A DNA stretch of 64,000 bases, from contig CM075760.1 in assembly GCA_037974335.1 (NCBI GenBank), positions 58,805,812-58,869,811 on the forward strand, written 5' to 3'. The DNA is from Prionace glauca (lineage: Eukaryota; Chordata; Chondrichthyes; Carcharhiniformes; Carcharhinidae). Each line of letters opens with the position of its first letter. Positions within the stretch are counted from its first letter, which is position 1. Positions 1-12,429 of the stretch are shown here, in pieces. The notes under the pieces were generated by a model. The model ran no database searches. It was not told the origin of the DNA and saw nothing but the letters and a program-made list of their open reading frames with translations. The translations under genes were made by a program, and so were the position numbers.

Positions 1-135
1 AGAGAGGGAGAGACAGAGAGAGAGGGAGGCAGGGGCAGAGGCGGGGGGAGAGAGAGAGACAGAGAGAGAGCGAGAGAGAGAGGGAGGCAGGGGCCGAGGC
101 GGTGGGAGAGAGAAAGACAGAGAGAGGGAGAGAGC
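1..135. repeat. GA-rich minisatellite, about 57-bp unit
   Basis: Purine-rich tract in which a block with core GGGAGGCAGGGGC(A/C)GAGG recurs at about 25 and 82, a 57-bp period. It runs off the left edge of the window, so its true length is unknown. No coding signal. Confidence 0.75.
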
Positions 136-3100
136 CGTAAACCATTCCACTTATGATGAATAATCCACTGAGTGTTTCTCGCATTTTCTGTTCGGATCTC
201 GGGCACCCACAGCATCTTGCTTTTGACCAACGAGATATTTGAACAGGTGACTGAAAGGATGGCCAATACAGGGACAGTTTTATGGATTGACTGAGACGAG
301 AAAAGTGAAGTCAGGAGATTTAGGGAGGGAATTACAAAGCTTAGGCATAGGCAGGTGAAGACATCCGAAAGTGAAAAATAATTTCGAAGGTAACAATACA
401 AATTACAGAATATACATATATATATATTCAAACATAACCTAACTGTCAACACTCGTTCTGCGGCGATTTCGTTTTATTTATCTCTGAAACAGATAAGTAA
501 TTAATGAGTGGTTAGATATTTAGCCTGTGGGAGGCCATCTGGCGATATTGCGAGTACAGAATTCTGTCTCACACTGTCACTGAATCTGTTGAGCCCTATA
601 AATAAGACAGGTCAATCTTTATCTCTAAAGTCTGTGTCAAATTGACACAGTGCAGTGCAATATTCAACTAATAAAATGTATCACAACGGTGGTTGTTTGA
701 AGATATTGTAATGAGCACTGTACGATTATTCAGATATTGACCTGTCCCCGAACATCAGTGAATCACTGAGAAATTGTTCAAACTGAATATTACTCACACA
801 ATAACAGAGCAATTAGATATTTCTCGCAGCTACTTATCGAAATTAGTAAAGCTGAAACTTACTGCTCCAATCAAGAATGATTAGTGTCAGACAGGCACAC
901 CCATATTATATCGGAATTGATAATATCTCGGCAGGCAACATATTCATGGTCGTATGTTAGATTAACAGAGACAGATGTTGGTGTCATTCAAAGAGACAAA
1001 TCCCGTGTAATATAAAAAAGAGATGAGATTTGATGAAATATGAACAGATCCGTGGTCTCCTGTCGTATTAATTGAGATGATCTAATGCAGCACAAATAGA
1101 GAGATGGCCGAGGGTGGCATAACGAGAGAAATAACCGAATGTAGTGTAAAAAGAGACAAGAACTACTGTCATATAATTAAAGACTGGCTCTGGTACAACG
1201 CAAATAGAATAAATAAAGCGGCATTTTATGCAATGTAAACAAATATGAGATCTGTTGCAATAATGATTCAAGTGAGTCAAACTCAGTACATAAAGAGACA
1301 TATCCTAGTGCATTGTAATCAATCTTCTGTATACTGCCCTCTTGCCAGTGAGTAACAGTCTCTTTCTAATCAGTAAAACATTCCCATTCATCACTTTGAG
1401 CGTCTGTATTAAATCTCCCATACACTGTTCAGTTCTAAGGGAACCAAACCAAGTGTTCACCTGTTCTGATAGTGCAGCTTATACATGATTAACGTCAAGC
1501 CCGATATGACCTTCTCTACCTCACCTATTCCCCCTTGTCATTTCATGAATTGATGGAACTTTTACATGGATTCCCATGAATCATTGTCATTCTGTCAGAA
1601 TAAAACTGAAGGCCAGGAGAAGACTTGCTTCTGACAGTTAAATGCGAGACAACATATACATGGTCATGTGTTGAATTAGCAGAGATGTATGTAAATATAC
1701 AAATCCTGTGTAATATAACCAGGGATGGGATCAGATGTAATAGGATTAGATCCGTGATCTACTCTAGTACTAATAGAGAGGAACTAATGTCTCATAAATA
1801 GAGAGATGGCTCAGTGTACATAACTGGAGAAATAACCTAATGTAGCATAAATTAATTTGTAATGTCTTCGTGCTATAAATGTATAGTGTAATATTGGACA
1901 GAGATCTCAGACTTTAGGCACACTGAGGTAAATGTCATCATGCCAAAACACATCTGTGATCAGTTAAGAATGGAAACAACATAATTTCTGAGTCAAATGG
2001 TAATGTATTCAATTCCCACAAGACACCTCGCGATCCAACCTGTGACCCAGTACTGAATGTTCAATTATTCCATTAATAAATGTGATGATATTTCAGTCTC
2101 AGGGGTAGTATAGCAATATAATTATTAAGTTAGTATTCCAGAAGCTTGGGACAGGAGTTCCAGTTCCACCCTGGCAGCTGGGGAATTTCAGCTCAGTTTA
2201 TTGATAAAGACATCGTGTGAATTTAAAGGTTTGAAGTTTATTTCTTTGTCACATATGGGTTTACATTCACACTGTAATGAAGTTACTGTGAAAATCATAT
2301 ATGGGCAAAGCTCATGTTTTTCTCGGATGTCTTTCAGGGGAGGAAATGTTACTTCTTAGTTAAAAGCTACATAAAATTACCAGAAGAAGAAACAAGCCTG
2401 AGGTTTCAGAGATTTTTAAAATTCAACCAAAAAAGTCCAAATAATCGAGGGGGGAAATAGAGAATGGGAGTAAAATTGCAGGGGACATAAAAATTTATTA
2501 GATTTATATCAACATCTGAAGAGAGGAGGATTGGTTAAGTTAAATGTAAATCGAGCCCGAATCCAGGGAATGTATATTGGGGAATAAAGAAATATTGAAT
2601 GAATAGAACACTAAGTTTGACACTACCTTCACACAAGTATCATCCCAGAAATGTTCGGGAACCAAGGGGGTAGTTGTAAGACGGTATTGAGGGAAAGTAG
2701 TATTAGTAAAATCATTCTGGGGAAAATAATAGGGTGAAATTCTGGTTGGTCACTCGGGCCTGGTAATCCCAGAACATGGAAGGAAATGGGCCAGGAAATG
2801 TTGGATACATTGCTGCCCATCTTCTAAAATTCTATACAGGCCGAAACAGTTCCTACAGGTTAGAGGGTGACAAATGTAACCCCGATATATACAGAGAAAG
2901 AGAGAATAAAACTGATAAATTACAGACTGACTTCAGCATCAGTTAGAGATTGTTATCAAATCCATGATAGGAAAATATTTGGAAAACATGGACAGAGTTT
3001 GACGAAACCAGTGTGGGTTTAAGAAAGACATGTTTATCTTAACAAAACTACTTGCATTTTTTAAGGGTGTAAATAATAGGTGGGGATGGGGGAAGTGGGG

Positions 3101-3360
3101 GTTCTTTCGGTTAGGGAGGGGGAGGGATGCAACCAGTTTACGTGGTGTATTTGCACTTTCAGAAGATATTTCAGAAGGCTCTTCATAAAATATTGGTAGG
3201 CCCAATGAAAGCACGTGAGATGGGGAGTGATATGTTGGCCTCGGTATAGAATTCATTGACAGATAAGAAACAGAGAGTGGAAATAAATGGGTCTTCTTCC
3301 GAGTGACGGTCAGCTAACAGTGGGGAACCGCAGGGCCTCAAATGTTAAATGTGTTCTTTC
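136..3360. other. Intergenic AT-rich DNA, no gene seen
   Basis: I see no conserved reading frame, RNA gene or convincing promoter here. Recognisable pieces are the duplicated block at 900-1860 (separate entry) and a short SINE-like scrap at about 2246-2300 sharing the phrase ACTGTAATGAAGTTACTG with the SINE at 3362. Short open frames on both strands have no family resemblance. Confidence 0.6.
900..1860. repeat. Tandemly duplicated degenerate block
   Basis: The stretch at about 925-1160 recurs at about 1640-1855 in the same orientation. Shared phrases include AATAGAGAGATGGC, GAGAAATAACC and TAATATAA, in the same order with small indels. Both copies look like decayed units of a short-period minisatellite built on AGAGACA and ATATAA words. 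The block at 19150-19430 has the complementary words (TGTCTCTGTTTATAT), suggesting the same family in the opposite orientation. Confidence 0.6.
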
Positions 3361-3361
3361 G

Positions 3362-3604
3362 TCACAAATAAATTTATTTTAACACTGTAATGAAGTTACT
3401 GTGAAAATTCCCGAGTCGCCACATTCCAGCATCTGTTCGGGTTACACTGAGGGAGAATTTAGCACGGCCCAATGCACCCTAACTAGGGCGTCTTTTGAAC
3501 TATGGGAGGAAAGCGGAGCACCCGGAAGAAACCCATATAGACACGGGGAGAACGTGCAGACTCCGTGCAGACAGTGACCCATGCCAGGAATCTCTCTTCC
3601 TTGA
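3362..3604 (-). mobile_element. tRNA-type SINE (HE1-like), antisense
   Basis: Antisense copy of a SINE that recurs in this window. Diagnostic phrases are GGCACGGCCCAAT-type text, a GGGAGGAAAGCGGAGCACC variant of the GGAGGAAACCGGAGCACC core, and CACGGGGAGAACGTGCAGAC. The tRNA-like head would lie at the right end and is decayed. The HE1 name is from memory of shark SINEs and is tentative. Confidence 0.55.
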
Positions 3605-4760
3605 AGAAGGTCATTGTCTGACACTGTGTGGCGTGAATGTTACTCTCCACTCCTCAACCAAAGCCTGAATGTGTTCGAAGTCTTGCTGCATATGGACACG
3701 GACTGCTCCAGTATCTGAGGAGTCGCGAATGTGCTGAACAGTGTGCAATCATTAGTGAACATCCCACTTCTGACCTTCTAATGAAGGATGAAGATTAGGC
3801 CACACTATCCTGAGGACTTCCTGCAGCAATACCCTGTGACTGAGCTGATTGGCTTTCAACAACCCCAACCACCTTACTCTGTACTCGGTGTGACTGAAGC
3901 TAGTGGAATGTTTACCCCCGGATCCCCATTGACTGCAGATTGGCTCAGGATTCTTGATGCCATCATCGGTCAAGTGTTGTGTTGATGTGGAGGGTGGGCA
4001 CTCTCACCTCATTAAAACAGCTATTTCCACTATATTTGGACTAAGTTTAAATGATCTCTGGAACCGAATGCTCCAAGTGGAACCCAGACTGAGCTTCATT
4101 GAGTAGATTATTATTATTATTATTATTATTACTGATCGGTTGATCCTCGATACTTTCTATTATTTTGATCGAGTGAGATCGCATTGGGCGATAATTGGCC
4201 GGGATATATTTGTCCTTCCTTTTGCGATAGAGCATGCCTGCTAATTTTCCACACTGTTGGGCATGTGATAGTGATGTAGCTATACTTTAATAGATTGGCC
4301 GGGGCGCAGCTCGCTCCAGAGCACAAATCATCATTATTATTGCTGAAATATTGTCAGGACCAATAATCCTGGCAGTGTCCAACCTCTTCAGCACAGGGTT
4401 AGGCCACAGATCAATCATGGTCATATTGCATGGTGAAGCGGGCGCACGGGCTCGAATGGCCTACTCCTGTTCCAATCTTATCCTGTGAAAGGCATTGAGC
4501 TGCTTGGAAACTGGCATCTGTGATGCTGGGGACCTCAGGAGGAGGCCGAGATGGAAAATCCTCTCGGCACTTCTGGCGGAAGATTGTAGCAATTGTTTCA
4601 GTTTTGATCTTCTCCATTTGCTGAGCTCTCACATCATTAAGAATTGAGGTTTTATTTGAGGCTCCTGCTGCGGTTAATTGCTTTAATGTCCACCACCATT
4701 CAGAACTGTATGTGGTAGAACTGCAAAGTTAGATCCTACCTGGAAAAATTCAGATCAAGG
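3605..4760 (-). mobile_element. Decayed non-LTR retrotransposon, antisense
   Basis: Antisense remains of a LINE whose other fragments lie at 11640-12390, 20268-20460 and 30405-30790. The DNA shows the recurring phrase CAGTATCTGAGGAGTCGCGA and runs on through text I recall from elasmobranch LINE coding regions. Heavily decayed, with no long frame. An (ATT)n microsatellite sits inside at about 4109-4132. The clade (jockey- or L2-like) is not certain. Confidence 0.5.
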
Positions 4761-4920
4761 TGATTGTGTGATGTATACATTGACATGTACTCGTGCAATA
4801 CCAGTTTAAACAGCGTGCTATATGTTATAATATATTATAATCATGGACGGGGTCCATTCTAACATATATACATATGGAGGCCAATTCAAAACGAACAGAT
4901 GCAGGGTCCAGTGTATTGCG

Positions 4921-5135
4921 GCAGTCCATGCTGGAATTCTCTGCCAGTTGAAGTGGTGGAGGCTGCCTCGCTAAATATTTTTAAGACGCGGGTTGATGGG
5001 TTTTTGATAAGCGAGGGGACTAAGGGTAATGGGGAGAGGGCGGGAATGTGGAACTGAGCCACGACAGATAAGCCATGAGATGGCCTACTCCTGCTCCTAT
5101 TTCTTATGTTCTTATGTTCTTATGCTTCATGTAAT
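4921..5135 (+). mobile_element. CR1 LINE 3' end fragment
   Basis: Matches the 3' terminal 200 bp of the CR1 at 9250-10955: the codons for the LWNSLP(I/V)EVVEAASLNIF stretch (first residues altered here), then the TGGCCTACTCCTGCTCC tail and terminal TTATGTTC octamer repeats at 5101-5130. Strongly 5'-truncated, as is usual for CR1. Confidence 0.85.
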
Positions 5136-5299
5136 GTAACCCACCAAGATTTATTTCCATCTGCTGGCAAAACTTTGTAATTACAGTTAGTGTGAAAATA
5201 TCATTGTCAGGTGTGATCTATGGTATCAATGGAACAAGAATTCACATCCATTAATGTCATATCACATCCCCTTCTGCAAGGTGCCAACATTTATGGTGC

Positions 5300-6135
5300 A
5301 ATGAATTGTACCTGTCCGTTGCTGAATTATGCAGATTAAGTGGTGTACGGCAGGAATCCGTCTGGGGCCTCAATTATTTACAATATTCATTAAGGGCTTA
5401 GATAATGGGACAAAAAGTCAAATATCCAAATGATAGATCAAGATATAATTTTTAGATGGGACAACGCTAAATTTAGTGGATGCCAAACAGGATTCGGGGT
5501 TCGGCACATAGTTTCTTAAAATGTTACGATCTGCTGCAGAAAACAATCCTTAAGACCAAAGGAATGCCTCCCTTCATATCCAAAGGACTGGGGGATACGG
5601 AGGCAGATGTTGTGCTCCAATTGTGCACAATCCTTGTTCCACCCCAATTAGAGCACTGTGAGAAAGTATGGGCAACATATCTTTGGAAAAATGTTAACTC
5701 TGGACGGAGTTCAACGCAAGTTGCGAGGAGAGATCAGACGAATTAAGACATTTTTCTCTCGAATTCAGAAGTTTGAAGGCTGTTCTGATAGAAACCAGTG
5801 AAATACCTACAGGGAAGGACTGTTTCCATTAGTTGAAGGTTCGAGATTAAAAGACCATAGTTTAAAAAAAAGTAGGGAAAGGCCTTTCAGGAGAGTTGAT
5901 AGAAAACATTAGTACAAGTCCAGAGAGGTGAATGATTGGAACTCTCTTTGGCAATTGCCGGTGGGAGCTGGTACAATTGTTAGATATAAGTCTGAGGTCT
6001 TCTTTAATTGAACAGGTGTCTCAAGAGATATGGACTCAGCGAAGCCAAAATGGATTCGGCCACAGATCAGCCATGATCTTATTAAATGGTGGGGCCAGTT
6101 CTAGGAGCTAGTGGCCTACTCCTGTGGCTATGTCT
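5300..6135 (+). mobile_element. Old, heavily decayed CR1-like fragment
   Basis: Text corresponding to the reverse-transcriptase C-terminal half of CR1 can be followed from about 5340 (GGCAGGAATCCGTCTGGGGC resembles the PQGSVLGP codons) through about 5650 (resembling the QLE(Y/H)C codons) to a 3' tail ending near 6130 (CACAGATCAGCCATGATCTT, GGCCTACTCCTGTGG). Many stops and indels. Older than the neighbouring CR1 copies. Confidence 0.6.
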
Positions 6136-6544
6136 CGATGTTGCCAGGGCAGCATCAGATGAAAATGGCTCAATCCATGGGAATGTATTTTTGTTGATTT
6201 TGGTTAAAAGGATGGATGTTGCCCAGGGAGCTGTTGGAGACCACGGGACCTTTAATGTCCAGCTCTGCAAACATGGCGTTGGGGAAAATGTTCCTCATTC
6301 CATTTGAAATTTAGTTGGGTCTCTGAAGACTCCCAAGAGGCCAAGATGTAGTTTTAAGTTGAAAGAAAATGTGTGTGTGTGTGTGAAAGGGAAACAATTT
6401 CTGGGGAAGAATGGGAACGACAGAATATGTGTGTGTGCGTCTTTGTGTGTTGTCTGATAAATGTCATATAGTTTACAAATCAACATCACAATTAAAACCG
6501 GCATCCTTCCATTTCCAATAGAAAAGTTAGAATCACAGTAAAGA

Positions 6545-8560
6545 CATGTCCACGGTCGGCAAGTGGGAGACTTTCAAGGGAAAACTGAAAAGGTTGCAGG
6601 AAAGACATGTGCCGGTAAAGAGGAAGGATGGGAAAGGTAGGATTAGAGAGCTGTGGATTACAGGGGATTTTGAGGACTTGGTCAGGAAGGAGAGGGAGGC
6701 ATATGTTAGGTTTAAGCAACTGGGAACGGAGAGAACACTGGAGGAATATCGAGAGAGCAGGAGGGAGCTCAAAAGGGGAGTTAGAAGGGCGAAAAGGGGG
6801 CATAAAATGGCTTTGGCGGATAGGATTAATTAAAATCCAAAGGCATTTTACATTAGGACCAAAGTGTGGTTAGAGGGAAAATCGGTCCTCTTAGGGACAA
6901 AGGAGGGGAACTGTGCTTAGAGTCTGAGGGAATGGGGGTGATCTTGAATGAATACTTTGCGTCAGTATTCACGAAGGAGAGGGGTTTGATGTCTTGTAAT
7001 GTCTTGGCGAGAGCTGTAGACCAGTTGAAGGAAATATCCATTACGAGAGAAGAAGTGTTAGGGTTTTTAGGCAGCATAAAAACTGATAAAGCTCCGGGGC
7101 CTGATGGCATTTATCCGAGGCTGCTTAGGGAGGTGAGAGATGAAATTGCTAGGCCTCTGACGCAAATCTTTGTCTCTTCTTTGGACACAGGTGAGGTCCC
7201 AGAGGACTGGAGGGTAGTTAATGTGGTACAGTTGTTTAAAAAGGGCAGTTGGGATAACCCTGGTAATTATAGCCCAGTGAGTTTGACATCAGTGGTAGGA
7301 AAGTTGTTGGAAAAAAATCTTAGGGATAGGATGTCTATGCATTTGGAGCATTGCGATCTGATTAGGGATACGCAGCATGGCTTTGGTCAGGGGAGGTCTT
7401 GCCTTACGAATCTGGTACAATTTTTTGAGGAGGTGACAAAAACGGTTGACGAAGGACAAGCCGTTGATGTCGTCTACATGGATTTCAGTAAGGCGTTTGA
7501 CAAAGTCTCTCATGGTAGGTTGGTTGAAAAGGTTAAGGCTCATGGGATACAGGGAAAAGTATCTAGATGGATTGAAAACTGGCTAGTTAACAGGAGACAG
7601 AGAATAGTAGTGGAAGGGTCCTTTTCTAGCTGGTGGTCTGTCACCAGTGGTGTGCCGCAGGGCTCAGTACTGGGACCTCTTCTATTCGTAATATATATAA
7701 ATGACTTGGAAGAGGGCGTACATGGTGTGATCAGCAAATTTGCAGGTGACACAAAGATGGCAGGATTGGCGGCCAGTGAGGAGCAGTGTCTGGCAATACA
7801 GCAGGATATAGATTGGCTGGTATATTGGGCAGATAAAGAGATCAAATTTAGTCTTGATAAATGCGAAGTGATGTATTTTGGAAGGAATAATGTAGAGGGG
7901 AGTTACATGTTAAAGGGTAGACCTATTAAGTGTATAGAAATGCAGAGGGAACTGGGAGTGCCAATTCACAAGTCTTTGACGGTGGCAACATAGGTGGAGA
8001 AGGTTGCGAAGAAAGCTTATGGTATGCTAGCCTTTATAGGGAGGGGTATAGAGTATAAGAGCTGGCGCCTAATGCTACACTTGTACAGAACTGGTGGTGG
8101 AGGCAGACACGTTGGACTCGTTTAAGGTTTACTTAGATGAGCGAAACAGGGATGGAGGGTTATAGTAGATGGTAGTAAAAAGCGTCAGAGCTTCGGGACG
8201 ACACTGGAAATGTAGTATTACATGTTCATGTTTTGTCTCTTTTAATCCACATGTGTCGGTCCACCTTGTTGTCAAACGAGGGGCATGCACACGGTGGGTT
8301 GTGCGTGGGCTGCTCTTGGAGGTTCCGGGAGTGGCCTAGTACTTCGTGTCGGTGTGTGTGCTTGATCCTGGACCGGTAGATGGGCGCCGCAACAGCTCAG
8401 TGACTAGCACTGCTGGCTGTGCAGATGCATGGATTTGGGTCTGTGTCTGTGGGAGTTTGCACATTCTCCCTGTGGTTGCGTGGGTTTCCTCCGGGCGCTC
8501 CGGTTTCCTCCCACACCCCAAAGATGAGCTCTTAGGCTGTTTGGGGTAACAAATTGACCC
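6545..8560 (+). mobile_element. CR1-type LINE with inactive RT frame
   Basis: A 375-codon open frame at 6866-7993 carries reverse-transcriptase motifs in order: KAPGPDGIYPRLL, PEDWRVVNVVQLFKKG, NYSPVSLTSVVGKLLE, MDFSKAFDKV, TSGVPQGSVLGPLLF and FAGDTKMAG. The catalytic motif of this family is FADD; here the first Asp is Gly, so the enzyme should be dead. A preceding frame (6546-6833) encodes the basic linker between endonuclease and RT. After 8080 the C-terminus is internally deleted (codons for LYRT run straight into VVEADT), and a 3' UTR with a SINE-like module follows to about 8550. The endonuclease is missing. Confidence 0.85.
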
Positions 8561-8565
8561 GACAC

Positions 8566-9245
8566 TATTGAGATTGAGGGGGGAACTAATAGAGGTGTAT
8601 AAAATAATGAAGGGTATAGACAGAGTAAAGAGTGGCAAGCTTTTTCTTAGATTGGAGACAAATATCACGAGAGGCCACGGGCTTATGGTGAGGGGGGAGA
8701 GGTATAATTTGGATGCTAGAGGGAGGTTTTTCACACAGAGGGTCGTGGGGGTATGGAATGCACTGCCAAGTAAGGTGGTGGAGGCAGGCACGATGGACTT
8801 GTTTAAAGTTTACTTTGATAGATACATGAGGAAAATCGGGATGGAGAGTCACAGGAGACTGTTTTAAATATGGATCAGAGCCTGGGGACGTGACTAGAAA
8901 TCTAATGCTACATGTGTTGATGTTTTTCTCTTTCACTCCACAGGTGTTTCGGTCCACCTCGTTGTCTAACGAGGGGCATGTACATTCTCCCTGTGGTTGC
9001 GTGGGTTTCCTCTGGGTGCTCTGATTTCCTCCCACACCCCAAAGAAGTGTTATTAGGCTGATTGGTGTAACAAATTGTCCCTAAATTATTCTCCTCTTAA
9101 TCTGGTTTCCAATGAGGGTACCATAAGCATAGACATGGGTCAAGGGTGGAGGAGGAAAAACACATTGTTAAGATGGCGACACGGGTTCGTTGGGCCGAAG
9201 GGCCTGATTCCCGTGCTGTGTTGTTCTTTGTTCTTTGTTCTATTC
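8566..9245 (+). mobile_element. CR1 3' end with SINE-like 3' UTR
   Basis: Begins in the RT C-terminus (frame 8568-8867: LIEVYKIMKGIDRV, FFTQRVVGVWNALPSKVVEAG), then a 3' UTR containing a SINE-like module (8985-9070: CCCTGTGGTTGCGTGGGTTT, TTTCCTCCCACACCCCAAAG), then the tail CGTTGGGCCGAAGGGCCTGA and terminal TTCTTTG repeats at about 9222-9240. The antisense element at 53005-53885 has the same order of parts, as does the 3' UTR of the element just upstream. Confidence 0.8.
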
Positions 9246-9249
9246 ATTT

Positions 9250-10955
9250 TAGTTTGGTGTCTTAATGGAGGGTGGAGGAATGGAGGGTCTTAATGACATT
9301 ACTGTTACTAGAGAGGCGGTGCTCGACAGACTGGAGGGGCTGATTGTGGACAACTCCCCAGGACCGGATGGAATGCATCCGAGGGTTCTGAAAGAAATGG
9401 CGGAGGTGATAGTGGATGCCTTGGTGGTTATTTTACAGACGTCGCTGGATTCCGGGGAAGTGCCGGAGGATTGGAAAACGGCTAATGTTACGCCGTTGTT
9501 TAAGAAGGGTGCCAGGCAAAAGGCGGGGAATTATAGGCCGGTTAGTTTAACGTCTGTGGTAGGTAAAATGTTAGAAACCGTCATTAAGGAGGAAATAGCG
9601 AGGCATCTTGAGGGGAATTGCTTGATAGGGCGGACGCAACACGGTTTCATTAAAGGGAAGTCGTGTCTGACAAATTTACTGGAGTTCTATGAGGATATGT
9701 CTAGGGCAGTGGATGGAGGAGAGCCGGTGGATGTGGTCTTTCCGGATTTTCAGAAGGCGTTTGACAAGGTACCTCACAAGAGGTTATTGCAGAAGGTCAG
9801 GGGACATGGAGTTGGGGGTACGGTGTTAGCGTGGATAGAGGATTGGTTGTCAAATAGGAGGCAGAGAGTGGGGGTCAATGGATGCTATTCGGGTTGGCGG
9901 TTGGTGACTAGTGGGGTGCCCCAGGGATCGGTGCTGGGGCCTCAGCTATTTACCATTTACATAGATGATCTGGAGGAGGGAACCGAGTGCAGGGTGTCGA
10001 AATTTGCTGATGACACCAAGATTGGAGGAAAGGCAAATTGTGCGGAGGGTGTGGAGAGTCTGCAGAAGGATCTAGATAGGCTGGGCGAATGGGCCAGGAA
10101 ATGGCAAATGGAATTTAATGTTGGCAAGTGTGAGGTGGTCCACTTTGGTAGGAGGAATGGTAGGAAGGACTATTACTTACGGGGCGAAAAACTGCAGCAG
10201 GCGACGGTGCAGAGGGACCTCGGGGTCCTTGTGCATGAGTCGCAAAAACCCAGCTTGCAGGTGCAGCAGGTGGTCAGGAAGGTGAATGGGATGCTGGCCT
10301 TCATAGCGAAGGGGATTGAATATAAAAGTAGGGAGGTCTTGCTGCAGCTGTATAGGGCATTGGTGAGGCCGCAGCTGGAGTACTGTGTGCAGTTTTGGGC
10401 GCCGCACCTGCGCAAGGATGTTTTGGCCCTGGAGGGAGTGCAGAGGAGGTTTACTCGGCTGATACCGGAGTTGAGGGGATTGAGCTATGAGGAGAGGCTG
10501 AATGAACTAGGCTTGTACTCGTTGGAGTTTAGAAGAATGAGGGGAGATCTCATTGAGACGTATAAGATGATGAATGGGATGGATAGGATAGAGGTGGAGA
10601 GACTGTTCCCGCTCAAAAAAGACAGTAGGACTAGGGGGCACAGCCTCAAGATAAAGGGGGGGCGGTTTAGAACAGAGTTGAGGAGGAACTTCTTCACTCA
10701 AAGGGTGGTGAATCTCTGGAATTCTCTGCCCATTGAAGTGGTGGAGGCTGCCTCGCTAAATATTTTTAAGAAACGGGTTGATGGGTTTTTGATAAGAGAA
10801 GGGATTAAGGGTTATGGGGAGAGGGCGGGAAGGTGGAGCTGAGTCACGACAGATCAGCCATGATCTTATTGAATGGCGGGGCAGGCTCGATGGGCCGGAT
10901 GGCCTACTCCTGCTCCTATTTCTTATGTTCTTATGTTCTTATGTTCTTATGTCTT
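9250..10955 (+). mobile_element. CR1 LINE with open 525-codon RT frame
   Basis: Frame 9265-10842 is unbroken and holds the whole RT core: NSPGPDGMHPRVLKEM, PEDWKTANVTPLFKKG, NYRPVSLTSVVGKMLE, RTQHGFIKGKSCLTNL, DFQKAFDKVPHKRLLQ, TSGVPQGSVLGPQLF and the catalytic FADDTKIGG, followed by a complete C-terminus (FFTQRVVNLWNSLPIEVVEA). The ATG at 9265 lies about at the 5' truncation point and is not the native start; endonuclease and ORF1 are absent. The 3' UTR ends in the CTCCTGCTCC tail and four TTATGTTC repeats (10920-10952). The open frame points to a young insertion, but it cannot move by itself. It is the best local reference for the CR1 scraps elsewhere in the window. Confidence 0.92.
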
Positions 10956-11176
10956 TTTTCATAGTTCACATTTGTTGATGACTGAGGAGGACAATTTATT
11001 GAGAGGTTGATTCAACCCTAAGTGTTGTCAATGAAGCTATCAGTTGTTTTGTAATTTTTCCTTTTCTGTGTCATGAAAGAGACCGAGAATTTTTTGATGG
11101 AGAGCTTAGTTCCCCCAAATGTTGTAGTCTCTGACCTGATGTTAGTGTCGAATGTCTTACTGAGATTCACCAATTT

Positions 11177-11275
11177 ATGGGTATGATATGTATATCTCTA
11201 TACATATCATATCTCTATACATATCTCTATATAGATATACATATCTCTATACATACCATACCCATACATTCCCCT
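11177..11275. repeat. TATATCTCTATACATA minisatellite with mirrored ends
   Basis: About 100 bp of ATATCTCTATACAT units. The outer ends are inverted repeats of each other (ATGGGTATG at 11177-11185, CATACCCAT at 11267-11275), so the tract can fold on itself. Confidence 0.75.
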
Positions 11276-11635
11276 GCCCATAGATGGTGATACCCATCAC
11301 CCCAACACAAACAAAACACTGCGCTTCAGCTTAATCCCGGTCTTCAAGCAGATGAGTAACAAAATTGTCATCCTATCAAAGGCCTGTCCCGTAATGTTAT
11401 GATTGAGATACACCTACAGATGTTGCCGTCTCTTCTATCCGCCTTATCTTCGGATAGTGTGATGTTTCTGAATCATGAATCTCCTGTGGAATGGAACCTA
11501 TCTTCTGGCAGAGAAAAAGAAGGTCATAAATGTTCAGAAAGTTGATATTTATTTTCATCAATTGCCAAACATTTACAAAGATGCCCAATTGTGTTCATTA
11601 GTTATCATCCATTCATAAACATTGATATGTTGATG
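11276..11635. other. Intergenic stretch, nothing recognised
   Basis: No frame, RNA gene or repeat that I can name. AT-rich spacer between the minisatellite and an antisense LINE. Confidence 0.5.
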
Positions 11636-11639
11636 TTTT

Positions 11640-12390
11640 AATTTAAGGGATATGGACGTTGCTGGCCTAGTCAGTATTTGTTGCCTATTCCTCACTGCCT
11701 TTAGTAAACTGGTGGTAAGCTACCTTCTTGAATTGCTGCAGACCCTGTGGTGTAGATATCCATACGGTCCTGTTACACAGGGAGTTCTAGGATCTCGGTC
11801 CCGTGACAGTGATGGAAGGATGATACATTTCTACATCAGGTATATGACTGACTTGGAGGGGAATTTATAGGTGGTATTCCCTGGTAACTGTTACCCCTGT
11901 CCTTGCAGATGGCAACCCACCGTGTGGCTGCCTAAGGAGCCTTGGTGAGGTCCGGAAGTGAAACTTGTAGATGGTACATAATGATGCTCTGTGTGGTGGA
12001 GGGAGTGGGCATTTGGAAATGTTATTCCTGTCAAGCCGGCTGCTTTGGCCTGAATGGGATGAAGATTTTTGAATGTTGTTTGAGCTGTACTTATTCAAGT
12101 AAGTGGAGACAACTCTTTTTGTCTCCTAACATGTGTCGTGCAGCTGGCGCACAGGTTTGGGGAGTTAGGAGGCGGGTTACTCACAGCAGGCTGAGCTGAT
12201 ATTCCAGCTGGAGCATGTATATACCCAGCTAACACAGCGATTAGACAATGGTAACCTCGAAGACGTTGATAGTTGTTGATTCAGTGTTGCAATATCATTG
12301 AGTGACAAGGGGCAACGGTCAGATTCCCCCTTTTTGGAGGTGATCATCGCCTGACGCCAATATTACCAATAATTCTCCATTCACAAAAAT
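11640..12390 (-). mobile_element. Decayed non-LTR retrotransposon, antisense
   Basis: Antisense frame 11865-12098 contains SLCTIYKFHFRTSPRLLRQP, a C-terminal RT stretch of an elasmobranch LINE. The same family occurs at 3605-4760, 20268-20460 and 30405-30790. The + strand shows GGAGCCTTGGTGAGGTCC and GGAGTTAGGAGGCGGGTTAC. About 0.75 kb, several frame breaks. Clade uncertain (jockey- or L2-like). Confidence 0.6.
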
Positions 12391-12429
12391 AAATAGGAAA
12401 AATTCACAAAAGTAAATAAATAAAAAATA

